This document shows, one piece after another, positions 1 to 11,665 of a stretch of DNA of 64,000 nt. The DNA lies in assembly GCA_032622095.1 (NCBI GenBank), contig CP136064.1, positions 47,011,573 through 47,075,572 on the forward strand. The letters run 5' to 3'. The DNA is from Siphonodentalium dalli (Eukaryota; Mollusca; Scaphopoda; Gadilida; Siphonodentaliidae). Made by a program: the position numbers and the translations under genes. Under the pieces are notes generated by a model that worked only from the letters and a program-made list of their open reading frames with translations, did no database searches and had not been told where the DNA came from. Each line of letters begins with the position of its first letter. Position 1 is the first letter of the stretch.

Positions 1-640
1 GAGACATGATTGCTTGATTGATGGATTTATTGATTGAGAGTTGAAGGTCGTTTTAGCCGCTGTGCCATATCATGACCAAGAACAGAATCAGGTATCAAAA
101 CAGTTCACAGCGAAGCAGATGTGTCGATAAAACAGACAGTGGATTAGATTAAAACAATGAGCTATATTCAAATAAAGGCACACAAGAGGAATGTTTCCAC
201 TTGGAGTCAGGAATAGAAATTCAAAAACTGACGAGTGTACAATCATACTATAACACGTAAAAAAGAAGTACAAGAAGACATCATAAATAGCAAATAAATA
301 ACACGAAATTACCAAGGCTTCACATCGAAATATATAAAGTAGCTTTTAACATCATATTTTGCATTGCTAAGGTATATGTGATATTTGATGCATCAAGCTG
401 ACGGTCGGGTGGGCGAGGCAGAAAATTCACCCAAACAGACAGCCTCCATCCAAAAATACTATTAGTGTTAATCGTATATCATCAAGCATCCGGGAAAATT
501 TTGATAGTTAAAATATGAACATCTCTTTTTTGGGACTTTAAACGTTGGCGGGACGATTTTTGTTTCGAAGCAACATGCGATTTTTGAGCAATAGCACCAA
601 CACAAATATACTGTGTTGTAGTAAAACTGGCCCACATTGA
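1..640. other. No gene recognised
   Basis: AT-rich sequence with only short open frames on the minus strand that lack domain-like composition. I see no exon, repeat boundary or RNA gene. It may be intron of the astacin gene whose 5' exons are missing, or flanking DNA of the LINE remnant to its right. Confidence 0.4.
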
Positions 641-649
641 GATGATTGT

Positions 650-1400
650 TTATGAGCAATTACCAACGGGAGCATCATCAGTAGACGTTTCCATGGCATG
701 TGATACAGATTCTGGGACAAGAGTTGTATTAGATATGTCAAGCAATTTTTGTCGCTTGTGATCCACGAATGATACTGGCCTGGCTGTTGTCTGTCCGAGT
801 GCTGGCATCAGCACACTTTTTGAAGAAACGACAGTCGAGCATAAACTATTTTCTTTGCATCGAAATATACTAGATGTATCTGAGCCTTCCACCGTTGAAT
901 TTTGTACTCATAGTCCCATATGGGACATGATCGATCCATTGGAGCATGTGAACCTTCACAGTTTGAAAAGTGTTTTGGTCCAGTACAATCATTATGGTCA
1001 CGACCAGAAATAGAGCAGCGTGCACATATGGTTTCTTTACTTTACAATGGTCCTGGCCATGATCATACCTCTGACATTGAAAACGTCGTAAGGTATTTGG
1101 AAAATATGTAGACAAATCTATCTTCATATATCGAATCTTAAATGTCGGCGGATGTTCGCACCAATTGAAAGTAAAAAGATAACTATGCAAATGAAATTTT
1201 TGTCCTTCAACTGTCTTAGAATATCTGCGAACATCAGTAGCTCCATGTGGTGCCAATTCAGCCAATATCTCCGACTCAGAAGAGTCTGGGATATCGCGGT
1301 TTCTCAAAACTGCTCTGCTACTATTCAAAGATTTTGCGAGGAGCAATCCGACTGGTGTGCAATCGCTGTTAACTGCAACACAACACCAGATTGAACTTTC
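650..1400 (-). pseudogene. LINE ORF1 (Gag-like) remnant
   Basis: Reading leftwards, the frame at 1346-870 contains ELAPHGATDVRRYS, then YLFTFN and LRRFQCQRYDHGQDHCK. This order (an 'ELAPQGV.. VRR' block, a 'LTF' strand, then a CCHC knuckle after 'PNPLRCFKC') is typical of the nucleic-acid-binding ORF1 of Jockey/RTE-like non-LTR retrotransposons. The first knuckle cysteine is replaced by Arg (LRRFQC). The frame continues with a shift into 892-650. No intact ORF2 follows on the minus strand, so this is a dead fragment. A related copy lies at 31120-31900. Confidence 0.7.
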
Positions 1401-1790
1401 TGTGAACGCTCAGGAGAGAGTCAGTCACTGACTCGGCCCTGATCGGTCTGACGTATTTGAGTTGTCCGGCAATTCTTTGACTCGGAAGTGTTTTATCAAT
1501 GACAGATTCAGAAGGTCATTTCATAGTCGAGTCCAAGCTAAAGTAAGTACTGAAGGAATACCCCATCATTATTGGAACTAAGTGAGTCATCATTGGTACG
1601 ATCAGGTCGTGTTTTATTTTGGTTTGAGTTGCCATATAAAAAGCAACAAATCGACGACTGGTCGGGTCAAAGACTGGTACATAGCTGAACAGGTGACCCG
1701 TTTAGCCACTGCATATTGCAGCCTCCCGGTATCTCCCACAGTGAAAGAGGCGTGAACAATACACAATTCGACATTCAAGAATAATCAGGA
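1400..1790 (-). repeat. LINE-associated upstream region, shared with 31.5-31.9 kb
   Basis: On the minus strand this lies upstream of the ORF1 remnant. Blocks are recognisably shared with 31560-31900, including the segment around 'GTTTAGCCACTGCA' at both loci. It probably represents the 5' portion of the same LINE family. Confidence 0.5.
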
Positions 1791-2490
1791 CGAACACAAA
1801 ATAGACAGAGACATCATACGTGAAAACCGAAAAGTACTTAAAACATCAGACGAACAATACAACAGATAACAATTTAATCTGAAACACTGGAGAAGCGCGA
1901 CTATCCGATTGATTGAGCCGGGTCAATGCACCAGTCTTGAAGACATGTAGGACCAAAGTGGACCATGAGCTAAGGGGTACGGCAGGTCGATGCCTCATAT
2001 GTACTATTACACCACACCCGCGGGATGCACCCCGCGACAAATAGGGTGTCATATTAGGGATTCTTACCCATCGCAGTGGGGCGGCAGGCCTATTTTACCC
2101 GGGCCCACACGGGGGGGGCACTAGACATTTGACCAATCAGATGTGTTGAACGGATTGAACGAAGTGACATTGCGGACCCAATCATTGGACATGATTGCTA
2201 TTTTATCACAACGCCGACATTGTTGTGTTGATATCTATCAATAATGCTTTAATTGAAGTACCAAAGACTGAGTGTGGATTATCGTATGTTATATATAAAT
2301 ATTTGGCTAATCTTTAATATATTGTGTTTCCGTAAACTGATGATTCGGAAAGACTTGTGTGCAATTGATTAAAATGTTACATGGGACGACTCAACCCCAT
2401 GGAATGTAAGTGAAAGAATATGGGTTGAAACATAACTAATTAATCCTATACCTTTTTGAGTCAATAATGCTGTTCTTTTTTATTATCCAG
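1790..2490. other. Intergenic or intronic, no gene recognised
   Basis: It contains a G/C-richer patch near 2040-2120 with a run of eight or more G. I could not find the expected upstream astacin exons (propeptide, or the N-terminal catalytic-domain 'RWPNG'-type segment) here. The region ends in the pyrimidine-rich tract and CAG acceptor of the first recognised exon. Confidence 0.4.
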
Positions 2491-2566
2491 GTGCTGGTCG
2501 TATGTTGGACGGATCAGAAGTTTTACCGAAGGACAGGATCTATCTTTAGGCAGTGGTTGCAAGTCT
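2491..2566 (+). CDS. Astacin exon A: mid catalytic domain
   Basis: The acceptor TTATCCAG precedes this exon and GTGAGT follows. The translation begins CWSYVGRIRSF and continues into LSLGSGCKS. Astacins have a conserved 'C.SYVGR....Q.LSLG.GC' block just before the zinc helix, with both cysteines in disulphides. The exon starts with one base of a split codon and ends in phase 0, matching the next exon. Confidence 0.85.
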
Positions 2567-2954
2567 GTGAGTACAATAGAGAGGTTTTGCTAACTCACGA
2601 GTGCAATTAACGGCTATACATGTATAAAATGTTTGTTTTCATTGGATCACATCATTTACCTAATTTTAGTTAGTAACAGCTTAGGTTAACTGTAACCATG
2701 ACTGCAGTATGCGGGTAATTATTCAGCTTGTTCATATCGAAAATGGCCATGTAATGGTGTACTTCACAATTTATTTAGTTTCCCGCGGTTCAGCATCTAG
2801 ATCACATCACGACATTGAGGTGTGTGGAGAAAAGTTGCACATAGATTTAGAAATGGGACAGCACTACACGTAGACACACGGTCCACCCGGAAAGCAATTA
2901 GTGTAAACATATTTTTATTTCCAAATCCAAACAAATAACATAATATACAGATGA

Positions 2955-3086
2955 CATATATATACAGAATATGTAACTAGTGTCGTCGCTTAAACTGTTA
3001 TGTCCGTGAGGGGGATATGAGCATCTATATTGTGAGAGGCTCTGCCAAGTCCAATAGATGCCAAATCCCACGAGAGATATATTAAA
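2955..3086. mobile_element. Palindromic element (degenerate; same family as 49863-50026)
   Basis: An imperfect inverted repeat that begins CATATATATACAGAATATG. Its body is the reverse orientation of the element at 49863-50026: shared blocks include TGTCGTCGCTTAAACTG and CATCTAT...CCAATAGATG. Symmetry-breaking GA sites occur in both arms (CCGTGAGG and CCCACGAGAG outer; AGAGGC inner), with the inner right site decayed to CAAG. Confidence 0.65.
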
Positions 3087-3140
3087 CTTAATCTGAGTTC
3101 GGGGTGGAAAAAGGGGAGAAGATAATGTTAGGGATTGCTG

Positions 3141-3157
3141 GAGACAGAGACAGAGAG

Positions 3158-3197
<40 letters not shown>
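3141..3197 (+). repeat. (GA)n microsatellite
   Basis: Near-perfect GAGAGA tract with a few GC/CA interruptions. Confidence 0.95.
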
Positions 3198-3198
<1 letters not shown>

Positions 3199-3676
3199 TA
3201 GTGGAGGAGAAACTAGAAGACAAGAGGGGGGTAGATGAAGTCGTGTGATGATGACGGTGGTGGGGAGTTTTCAATAATTGGGTTGTTGCGTGATAAAAAT
3301 AAAAATGATTGTGCTCGTCTATAGTAATCTTCATGCGACAGGCGCCATGGAAGGGGGTCAATAAAAATGGCTGTTAACTGGTCACTTCCGTCAAAAAGTA
3401 ATTAAACAAACAAAACAGCTACGAGTGTCCATTATAAAAATATGTCGTGGACTGTATATCTTCTGTGAGAACAAGTACATATTCAGCAGCACTAACCCGA
3501 AACGAAAAGTAATTGTGCAACTGCAAGATACACGAATGAGCTTTTATTATATACTTGCTCATGATTTATAAGGTTTTAGCAGTGAGATATAAGTGATATC
3601 CCACTAGTGAGTGATATCAGCTTGAAATTTCTGATGTATTGACATTCATTGGGGGGCCATAGGCAAGTAACTGAAG

Positions 3677-3857
3677 TATATAATAAACAGAATATCCACA
3701 CTTTTTCTGTGGATATGGGTTAAATCTCATTCGTGACCACAAAATATTTGAATTTCCACTCGTGGCTAAAGCCACTCGTGGAAATTTAATGTTTTGTCAT
3801 CACTCATGAGATATAACCCATATCCACTGAAAAAGTGTGGATATCCTCTATATATCC
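3677..3857. mobile_element. Palindromic element
   Basis: Arms of about 85 bp fold around a tiny loop at TGGCTAAAGCCA. The left end is TATATAATAAACAGAATATC; the right end, read inwards, is GGATATATAGAGGATATC. Four co-oriented TC sites interrupt pairing: ATTCGTG (outer left), CACTCGTGG (both inner positions) and CACTCATG (outer right). Confidence 0.8.
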
Positions 3858-4690
3858 ACACGTGTGGATCACAAATCCGCGCTTATCTGGACAAGAAACA
3901 GTTTCGCCACGCTGGACGGCTTACGTTGGAATAATTAACTACGCGCCTTACCAAATGAGTCACCGCGGAATATGATATAATACAATTACGAAAGTAAGAA
4001 ATTTACAACCCAGTTTGTTTCCACCTATTTTCAATCTAGTTATGGTGTGATATTTCCAACCGATTTCGTGTCAGGCATGAAATATCCAACTGCTGACATT
4101 TTTTATCAAAGTTGTGGGGGGGGGTGATAATCTGCACAAACTTAGGCGTTAGTGTCCATAAACAACTGTCCATCGTGACTGTTATTATTTTCAACAGATA
4201 CTGAGCGGGTATTATGCGAACATGCGTGTGACATATGGCATCAAACCATTGCAGTAATTCTGTATTAATTGCAGATATCGTTTTATATCTTTAACATTAC
4301 TGTGTATAAATTTGCACATAATCATACACATGTATAATGCTATGTATATAATTATACACGTGCATGTAAATACTAAAACTAATACATTCTCATGTGGAGG
4401 TCAGTATGTATACCATTCTCTTGTGGAGGTCAGTATGTATAACATTCTCTTGTATTTTTGGAATAGTAATTTAACCGTGACTTTAAAACATTTCATAGAA
4501 GAGGCAGAGCATGTTTAAAAGCCAAACAACTTGATCACGATCCGGAATAGACGTAATCGTCATAAAACCTGTTCACAAAGACAGGTTGTGCATGTAATTA
4601 TATCTAATACAAACGCTCTGTATCTAACACAAATTGTTGAGATTGTCTATATTTATCAATTAAGTTTCAAATCATTTCCATTGCACACAG

Positions 4691-4894
4691 CTAAGTATCA
4701 TTGTGCATGAATTGGCTCACGCACTTGGGATGTTCCACGAACAATCTCGGCCGGATCGAGACGACTACGTCATCATCAACTTCGATAACATCATTGCCGA
4801 CAAAGAAGATAACTTCGAGAAGAAAGACACAACCACAGTGACCAGCCACAATACTCCGTATGACTTCTACAGCGTCATGCACTACGGGCGTTAT
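4691..4894 (+). CDS. Astacin exon B: zinc-binding site and Met-turn
   Basis: Bounded by ACACAG and GTAAGT, phase 0 at both ends. After a few residues it reads HELAHALGMFHEQSRPDRD, the full astacin signature HExxHxxGxxHExxRxDR: three His zinc ligands, catalytic Glu and family Glu. It ends with SVMHYGRY, the Met-turn with the Tyr that ligates zinc in the resting enzyme. All catalytic residues are present. Confidence 0.95.
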
Positions 4895-5770
4895 GTAAGT
4901 TTAAAACAGGAGATGTTCAACTAAAGCTGGCCCGATTTGGCACCAAATTAAAGTAGTTCGCACGCCGATTTCCAGCTTACCGGCAAAATAAAAATAAAAC
5001 ACACTTGCAATCTGGTCACCAATTGTATCACATATAGAAATCGTGAGAAGTGGTACATAGTAAACGGAACTCACTCTCCTAATTTAGATCAGAGTAGGGA
5101 TTCAATGTGGTTGAATAACACACACATATATATATATATATATATATGCATATATATATTGTAGATATATTAAACATCTTGTCTTGTAGTATTTTGTTCG
5201 CACAATATATTTATAGTGATACATGAACTATTCCTCGGTCTTCGGTATGGTGACTGGCAAGTCGTCCGTCCTACTGATATTTTGATTACCATTTAATGAA
5301 TTAGATCAGTCTATCCGCACGGACATGGAAGGCTTAACAACTACCGACTTTAAATGAGCCTTCTCAAGTTAAATTATATTGTGTATAAACATATATATTG
5401 TACCATACTGGTCTCCATATTTGGAAAAATAAACATATATCTCTCTTTATCTTTTGATATTCCTCTTATAGCAAAGTATGTATACATAAGGTTCGAACTG
5501 CCAAGTCCACTTAACAATGATTCCACGATTCGCTGTGTAATGGGACCACTTTATGTTGCTATCGCATGAGTATAACAACACATCTGACATTGGTCTGTAA
5601 CTGGCTAAAGAGTGTTCGTTACTATAATTTTCAGAAAGGATAGAAATAAAGAACGTTTAGATGTCTGGTGGTACTCTGAAAGCAGTAAATACATTTTAAG
5701 CACATTAGTTAGTCTTTACAGAAAGTATGAAGTATGGATACGAGTATAATATCTGTGTTACATGTTACAG
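4895..5770 (+). other. Intron shared with the paralogous gene
   Basis: Contains a (TA)n tract near 5127-5158. Its 3' part (about 5490-5770) is recognisably similar to the minus strand at 62640-62870, upstream of the paralogous exon, showing that the duplication covered intron as well as exon. Confidence 0.7.
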
Positions 5771-5903
5771 TTCTTCAGTACCGACTACGGGGTTTTAGAT
5801 ACAATCACAACCAAGGATCCTAGTTTCCAAGATGTGATAGGACAGAGAATAAACCGCAGCTTTCTGGATGCAAAGATTATGAACATAATGTATTCGTGTA
5901 ATG
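5771..5903 (+). CDS. Astacin exon C: C-terminal end of catalytic domain
   Basis: Starts after TGTTACAG and ends at GTGAGT, with phase 1 at the end. The translation includes DPSFQDVIGQ, FLDAKIMNIMYSC: the 'IGQR..LS..D...IN..Y.C' ending of astacin domains with the last disulphide Cys. Where most astacins have AFS it begins FFS. The paralogous exon at 62505-62637 has the same length, and 34 of 44 complete codons give the same residue. Confidence 0.9.
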
Positions 5904-5997
5904 GTGAGTATTTAGCTACACCGTCTGCTTAAGACATACGTGACATACATGTAGTATACGGTTTTCCAAATATTTTGGGGAAATTTGGTGCATGCGA

Positions 5998-6397
5998 TTA
6001 ACCCTTTACCCAACAAACCGGCCAAAACCGGCCAAATAAAGCTTCAACAGCCTATAATATCTTCGGTCTGTCTCAATAGAACCATACAAATATGGATATC
6101 ATTGGAACCGGCTCCTTGACCACATTGTGATAGTTACAGTTATGCCCTGTGCCAATGCATTCTCTTATATATGCGAGTCGACCATAGATCGCCTCGCATA
6201 TATAAGAGAATGCATTGGCCTAACAAAAATCTTTTTTTAACACTTTTTACCATTTTTTCTTACATTCTTTAACAATTTTATAATTTTTAATGTGTTAAGC
6301 CAATGCATTCTCTTATATATGCGAGGCGACCTATGGTCGACTCGCATATATAAGAGAATGCATTGGCACAGGGCCCTTCTGTTGGGTAAAGGGTTAA
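5998..6397. mobile_element. piggyBac-like TTAA MITE, copy 1
   Basis: TTAA target duplication at 5998-6001 and 6394-6397. Inverted ends CCCTTTACCCAACA / TGTTGGGTAAAGGG (the right end has a G change). The interior holds two long hairpins with GCATTCTCTTATATATGCGA arms (about 6150-6215 and 6297-6367). There is no coding capacity. Ends starting CCC next to TTAA fit piggyBac-superfamily nonautonomous elements. Confidence 0.8.
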
Positions 6398-6466
6398 TGT
6401 GACACACAATGTAATACTCATCTATCAGTTGGAAATTATACGCCCAATTTATAAACTTATATGACA

Positions 6467-7000
6467 CTAGCCGATGAGCCCGACGTTGTCCGGGCTATTC
6501 AAAAACCAAATTTCAAGTCGATAGCTCTACCCAGCCCGACGATTTCAAGTCGATAGCTCTACCCGTTTCCGAGATCTGGTCTGCGCATGCGCGAAGCTGG
6601 CGTCGCACGGGCTCGGCGACCCGATAAAATTCGTATCCGGGGCAAGATACATTCACATACCAAATTTCAAGTCGATAGCTCCACCCGTTGCCGAGATCTC
6701 GTCTGCGCATGCGCGAAACTGGCGTCGCACGGGCTCGGCGACCCGATAAAATTCGCATCCGGGGCAAGATACATTCACATACCAAATATCAAGTCGATAG
6801 CTCCACCCGTTTCCGAGATCTCGTCTGCGCATGCGCGAAGCGGGCGCCGCACGGGCTCGCCAATACGACAACGTTCACCGCCTGGTCAAACTACACACAC
6901 GTACCAAGTTTCGTCCCGATCGGTCGAGAATCGTAGATTTGTATAAATGACAGACAGACAGACAAACAAACAAACAGAGGTCTTCAAAATATATATGAGA
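6467..7000 (-). mobile_element. Short nonautonomous Helitron/HINE-like element
   Basis: Read on the minus strand it begins TC, passes a CTGT/TTTG microsatellite (about 6953-6976) and a core of tandem units of about 120-130 bp (about 6540-6870, three copies of 'AAGTCGATAGCTC'). It ends with the hairpin GCCCGGACAACGTCGGGC followed by CTAG. Flanks are A on one side and T on the other. This matches Helitron rules (5' TC, 3' hairpin plus CTRR, insertion between A and T) and the microsatellite/tandem-core layout of pearl/DINE-type elements. Confidence 0.75.
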
Positions 7001-7194
7001 TGAAACTTATATAACAAATTCACTGTAACGACTTAAGAACATCTGTAAAATATAACTGCTCGCGAGTGCAGTTTTGATATCCATGCTATCATATCTGAAG
7101 ATCATGCGAGAAAATTTAATTCTTCTTTATTCAATAAATTGCATCATTATTTCATTTAGAAAGACAACCACCCATAAATAAGATATTGTTATTG

Positions 7195-7346
7195 CACAAT
7201 GTTGTGTACAGTATAAGTTTTTCTTGTGCGAGTTTATGTTGTGGTGAAAAGTCATATTGGACGAGACACACAGTGTCGAGTCCAATATGACTTTTCACCA
7301 CAACCTGGACGAGTACAAGAAAAACTCATACTGAACACAACATTGT
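7195..7346. mobile_element. Palindromic element, copy 1 of the nested pair
   Basis: The arms pair from CACAATGTTGTGTACAGTAT inwards to a small loop at GAGACACACAGTGTCGAG. Four co-oriented GA sites break pairing: GTGCGAGTTT, GGACGAGAC, TGTCGAGTCC and GGACGAGTAC. Confidence 0.8.
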
Positions 7347-7991
7347 ATAATGACATTTTTATTATCCATCTGTATGTTTATCCAAATTTTGGGAATAAAA
7401 CTTTTGTGGTAATTTTTTATATTTGTCGGTACTTAATTCTCTATAAAAGCCTGTATTTTGATCATCAGAAAGCATGATTTGGAAAAGTAAACACGGAAGT
7501 GAAAAAAAACTCATGCGGAAGTGAAACGTCTGCTAACTCCACCAGTGTTGCGCGCGCATCACAATTTCACCGATGCATTTCGCAATAGAGTTAATTCGTA
7601 ACGGTCACAGATAAAAAAAAGGTCTTATTATTATCTATCCCTTAACTAACACCATTTCCGATTGGGCAAAAGCCGCCACGTGATAGTCCTGGAAAAAAGT
7701 CATATTGGACTCCCGAAAGTCACATTGGACTCCCGACTGTACAATATCACTTTTTATTGGGACTCCGTGACGTCACGAATTAACTCTAAATCGGTGAAAT
7801 TGTGATGCTCGCGCAACACTGATGGATTTTAGCAGACGTTTCACTTCTGCATTGAGTTTTTTTTCTCACTTCGGTGTTTACTTTTCCAAATCATGCTTTC
7901 TGATGATCAAAATACAGGCTTTTATAGAGAATTAAGTGCCGACAAATACCAAAAATAACCACAAAAGTTTTGTATAATAAAAATGTCATTA

Positions 7992-8146
7992 TACAATGTT
8001 GTGTACAGTATGAGTTTTTCTTGTACTCGTCCAGGTTGTGGTGAAAAGTCATATTGGACTCGACACTGGCGTGTCTCGTCCAATATGACTTTTCACTACA
8101 ACCTGGACTCGTACAAGAAAAACACATACTGTACACAACATTGTAT
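7992..8146. mobile_element. Palindromic element, copy 2 of the nested pair
   Basis: Same family as 7195-7346 in the opposite orientation. All four symmetry-breaking sites are TC: GTACTCGTCC, GGACTCGAC, TGTCTCGTCC and GGACTCGTAC. Confidence 0.8.
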
Positions 8147-8352
8147 AATAACTTTATAATATTGCACACTTGGGAGTCAAATATGACATTCGGGAGTCCA
8201 ATATGACTTTTTTCCCGGATCATCACATGGCGGATTTTGCCCAATCAGAAATGTTAGTTAAGGGATGGATAACAATATTCTATATTTGAGAAAGTTCATG
8301 TCATGTTGGAATGTAAAGGGAGCCGATACATCAGATGGAGTCGCCAGGCTGT

Positions 8353-8697
8353 TTAACCCTTTACCCAACAGAACGGTCATGTGCCAATGCATTGGCTTAA
8401 CACATTAAAAATTATAAAATTGTTAAAGAATGTAAGAAAAAATGGTAAAAAGTGTTAAAAACAGATTTGTTTTAGGCCAATGCATTCTCTTATATATGCG
8501 AGGCGACCTATGGTCGACTCGCATACATAAGAGAATGCATTGGCACAGGGCATAACTGTAACCATCACAATGTGGTCAATGAGCCGGTTCCAATGATATC
8601 CATATTTGTATGGTTTTATTGAGACAGACCCAAGATAATTTAGGCTGTTGCAGCTTTATTTGGCCGTTTTTGGCCGGTTTGTTGGGTAAAGGGTTAA
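8353..8697. mobile_element. piggyBac-like TTAA MITE, copy 2
   Basis: TTAA at 8353-8356 and 8694-8697 with CCCTTTACCCAACA inverted ends. It contains one complete GCATTCTCTTATATATGCGA hairpin (about 8477-8544) and the conserved right part with AACCATCACAATGTGG and CCGGTTCCAATGATATCC. Confidence 0.85.
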
Positions 8698-9914
8698 AAC
8701 AAGTGCTTGCACCTTCAACCATTGGTGGAACGGATGGATGTTCTGCTGAGATCATTAGCAGTCTTCCTTTGAGTTATGTTGATATTTATACACATTTTAG
8801 ACAACAACACTGTCTGTCGTTTCTGATTTCTACAAGTGAATTCTATGCAACATAAGGTTATTGTGCTATTCATGTATGAACATATTATTAAAGGCACGGA
8901 TTGCCTTGGGTTATAATTTAGAAATGGATTACCAAATTATGAAAATTTCCTTAAGAATATACTAATATTATAATATAATGATAGTATTAATGCAATATTA
9001 TCCACAAAACACGCTTTGTTTGAGTCGAGCTTATGTTTATATACAGCACGTAAAGAGTATGCGATAAGCAAAACACTCAACACCGTGTCTATATTTTAGA
9101 AAGTGATTCACGGTGAACCATTCAACACCGAGATCTTGAGTAGCGACGATTAGCGAGCGCTATACCGGGTTATTGTAAACAATATGGCGGCAGTTTTAAC
9201 CAAAGTTCAAATAGTGGGTCTCCCCTGTGTCCAGTGTTTTGCTTATCGCACACTTTTTACGTACTGTATTGTAACATATCAATACGGCTTTTGTTTAACA
9301 CGGCACACGGTCCTGATAATACCATGCTATTTATGCGATATTTATGATTGGTTTAAGAACAAACTATATTTGTTATATTTTGTCTGTTGATGGCGGTTTT
9401 AACGGATGTGACTATGTTAACAGCAATAGCAATCGCGTAGGCCATTACGTATATTGAAATCTTTAATTCGATAGTCGGCTCATAATGTGATGTTGCGATA
9501 CATAGGTCTTCATTTTGGGAAATGGTTTGTCTAGTTCGAGTTCTCACGTAAATCACCTGTCCGTTCTTGTGCGATATATCACATTTCCAAGTCTGAAATC
9601 TTTCAGCAAAACAATATATTGTAGCCTTCAAAACCACAAAATCATGCATAGATGTATGTATGTACAGGCACTCACTTGTTTGTTAAACTTAAAACAATCC
9701 GCTACATAAGTATCATTGGTCTCCGATCGCATGTAACCATTTGCATTCCCAAAAGAGTCATGCCGGTGATAAAATGGCAATTGTAGGTCAAATTACGTTC
9801 ACAACAGAGTGCCCATATCTTCGAGCATATATGGCAGATTCTGGTGCAGAAAAAAAGTACGGCTTGTATCACACTGAGTGGAATACAGAACACGTGGTGA
9901 TTGTTATAACACCT

Positions 9915-10363
9915 AATACGCACAAGCTTGACTACCAAGAGATATCTTATCGGGGTCCACGATATGTCCGTTATTTCGTCAAAGACACCTTTTCAAATAT
10001 CTCCGTTATTTCGTTTATAAAAATAATTTCATATTTATATATTTCGTTCTATATTTCTCCCTATTTCGCTATTTCGCTGTATGTTCCTATTTCGAGTTTT
10101 CGTTCTATTTCGCTATTTCGCTATTTCGCTGTATGTTCCTATTTCGATTTTCGATGTATTTTCCTATTTCGCTTTTTCGTTTTATTTTATATTTCGATAT
10201 TTCGCTATATTTGACATATTATGGGATATGGTATTATATGATACCCAACATTCTGATATTCAATCGAACATCACGTGCCTCCCGTGGTCGCGATTGTATA
10301 CCAAGAGCCATCATATCGTGGACCCCGATAAGATATCTCTTGGTAGTCAAGCTTGTGCGTATT
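9915..10363. mobile_element. Foldback with perfect 52-bp arms and a TATTTCG-repeat core
   Basis: The segments 9915-9966 and 10312-10363 are perfect reverse complements (52 bp). The 345-bp interior is dominated by degenerate repeats of TATTTCG(C) between about 9970 and 10215. Perfect arms suggest recent formation or gene conversion. Open frames crossing it are composition artefacts. Confidence 0.85.
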
Positions 10364-10481
10364 GCCTGGTTATAAACGAGTTGCACGCTGTGACTATTGT
10401 TGGCGGAATCATTGACGTAATGTTTATGCCCAATAAATCGTCCCGAATAAAGTACATATTTAGTTCAAACGTTGTGTTATC

Positions 10482-11003
10482 TTAAAGGCACGGGGGGCGT
10501 TCGTTGCAGAAATATTCATATTTGTTCAAATCGCCATAAACAGAAGGAATATTAAAATATGTATAGTTTTGTTCATATGCCAAATATAATCAGCGCGTAA
10601 ATAGTGTATTGTCGTCAAGACGTGCAATGGTGTACGTAAACAAGAACCTGCTCGTGTTACAGAAGTTTTGCTGCCGTTTACATAACACAGCGCAATTATA
10701 TTGGTTAATCACACATAAATGATATAAACGCTCTTTATTATTTCCATATCAGGAAAATAGTAACAAATAACGCTCTTTATGTTTACCATATCCGGACCTA
10801 AACAAAAGCCAGGTGATGTTACGTTTTTTGCTTTTGTTTACAAAAAAACATTTGACAATAACATACTCTTTATGCCATATTTTTGATTGGTCGTCTAAGA
10901 ACAAAGCATGTCTATATTTTACTATTCTTCTGTTTGTGGCGGTTTTTGACGGAGCTGAATATTTTAACAGCATATCCACCGCCAACGCCGCCAGTATTTT
11001 TAA
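10482..11003. mobile_element. TTAA MITE family 2, copy 1
   Basis: TTAA at 10482-10485 and 11000-11003. Inverted ends start AGGCACGGGGGGCG on the left, with a diverged right end (CCGCCAGTATTT). The interior shares ACGCTCTTTAT and TTTTTTGCTTTTGTTTAC with the copies at 21577, 32524 and 63577. Confidence 0.75.
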
Positions 11004-11483
11004 ATGACACAGTCGATGTGGTTGTAATTTTCGATAATCTTAGTTGATTGCTACATTCTGACACTGAATATAGTTCTTGATTTCTAACGTATCGGTCTTA
11101 TTCATTGTATTAGTCTATGATATGTCAAAATAATTATTGGTGTCCCTTAAAAAAACCAGAATAATTCAACATCATGCACGATATTTTCTGTCGTATGGAA
11201 ACAGATGTGGCATGAAACCCTAAATTTGTAACAGCATGCCATATTTACAGACATACTGTTTCGGTTTCTGTGTTGTGTCCTTAGAGAAGACATACATGCT
11301 TATGACTGGCCTAAATAGTTCCAGTTAGCAGTCAGTTTGGCAATAACTTATAACTACTCATTGTCAAAGTCGTAGATATTTCGCAGCAATTTTCTCTCAG
11401 TGAAACAAACTCTCTTTATTTTTAACATACAATTAATATATTAACCGTTCCAAGACTCGAGCTTTTTTTAATTTTGCGAAAAG

Positions 11484-11665
11484 CCCTGTGCCAATGCATT
11501 CTCTTATATATGCGAGTCTCCCATAGAGAGCCTCGCATATACATAAGAGAATGCATTTGCATAAGAATATTAACAATATTGACATTGTAAGCCAGTGCAT
11601 TCATTATCTGATATATGCGAGGCGCCCTACGGTAGACTAGCATATATACGTGAATGAACTGGCAC
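11484..11665. repeat. Two hairpins related to the piggyBac-like MITE interior
   Basis: GCCAATGCATTCTCTTATAT arms at about 11488-11560, and a diverged second hairpin at about 11591-11663. The MITE's TTAA ends are not seen here, so this is an internal fragment. Confidence 0.65.

Larger units (their letters stand above)
2567..4690 (+). other. Intron with palindromic elements and a GA microsatellite
   Basis: This intron contains palindromes at 2955-3086 and 3677-3857 and the (GA)n tract at 3141-3197, described separately. A further G-rich run lies near 4115. No coding signal was seen. Confidence 0.6.
7195..8280. mobile_element. Nested inverted duplication with hairpins at both ends
   Basis: The segments 7195-7565 and 7790-8146 are inverted copies; each carries its own complete palindrome (7195-7346 and 7992-8146) at its outer end. 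A second inverted pair, about 7612-7755 against 8150-8280, holds the repeated GGGAGTCCAATATGAC blocks. The structure can be read as palindromes inside a larger palindrome. No protein is encoded. Confidence 0.75.

Noticed and set aside
6513-6946. Overlapping ORFs of 72-119 codons on both strands
   Set aside because: They run across the tandem GC-rich core of the Helitron/HINE element and simply repeat.
9741-10485. 157- and 134-codon ORFs
   Set aside because: They cross the foldback and TATTTCG repeats; the Phe/Ile/Ser-rich frames are repeat artefacts.
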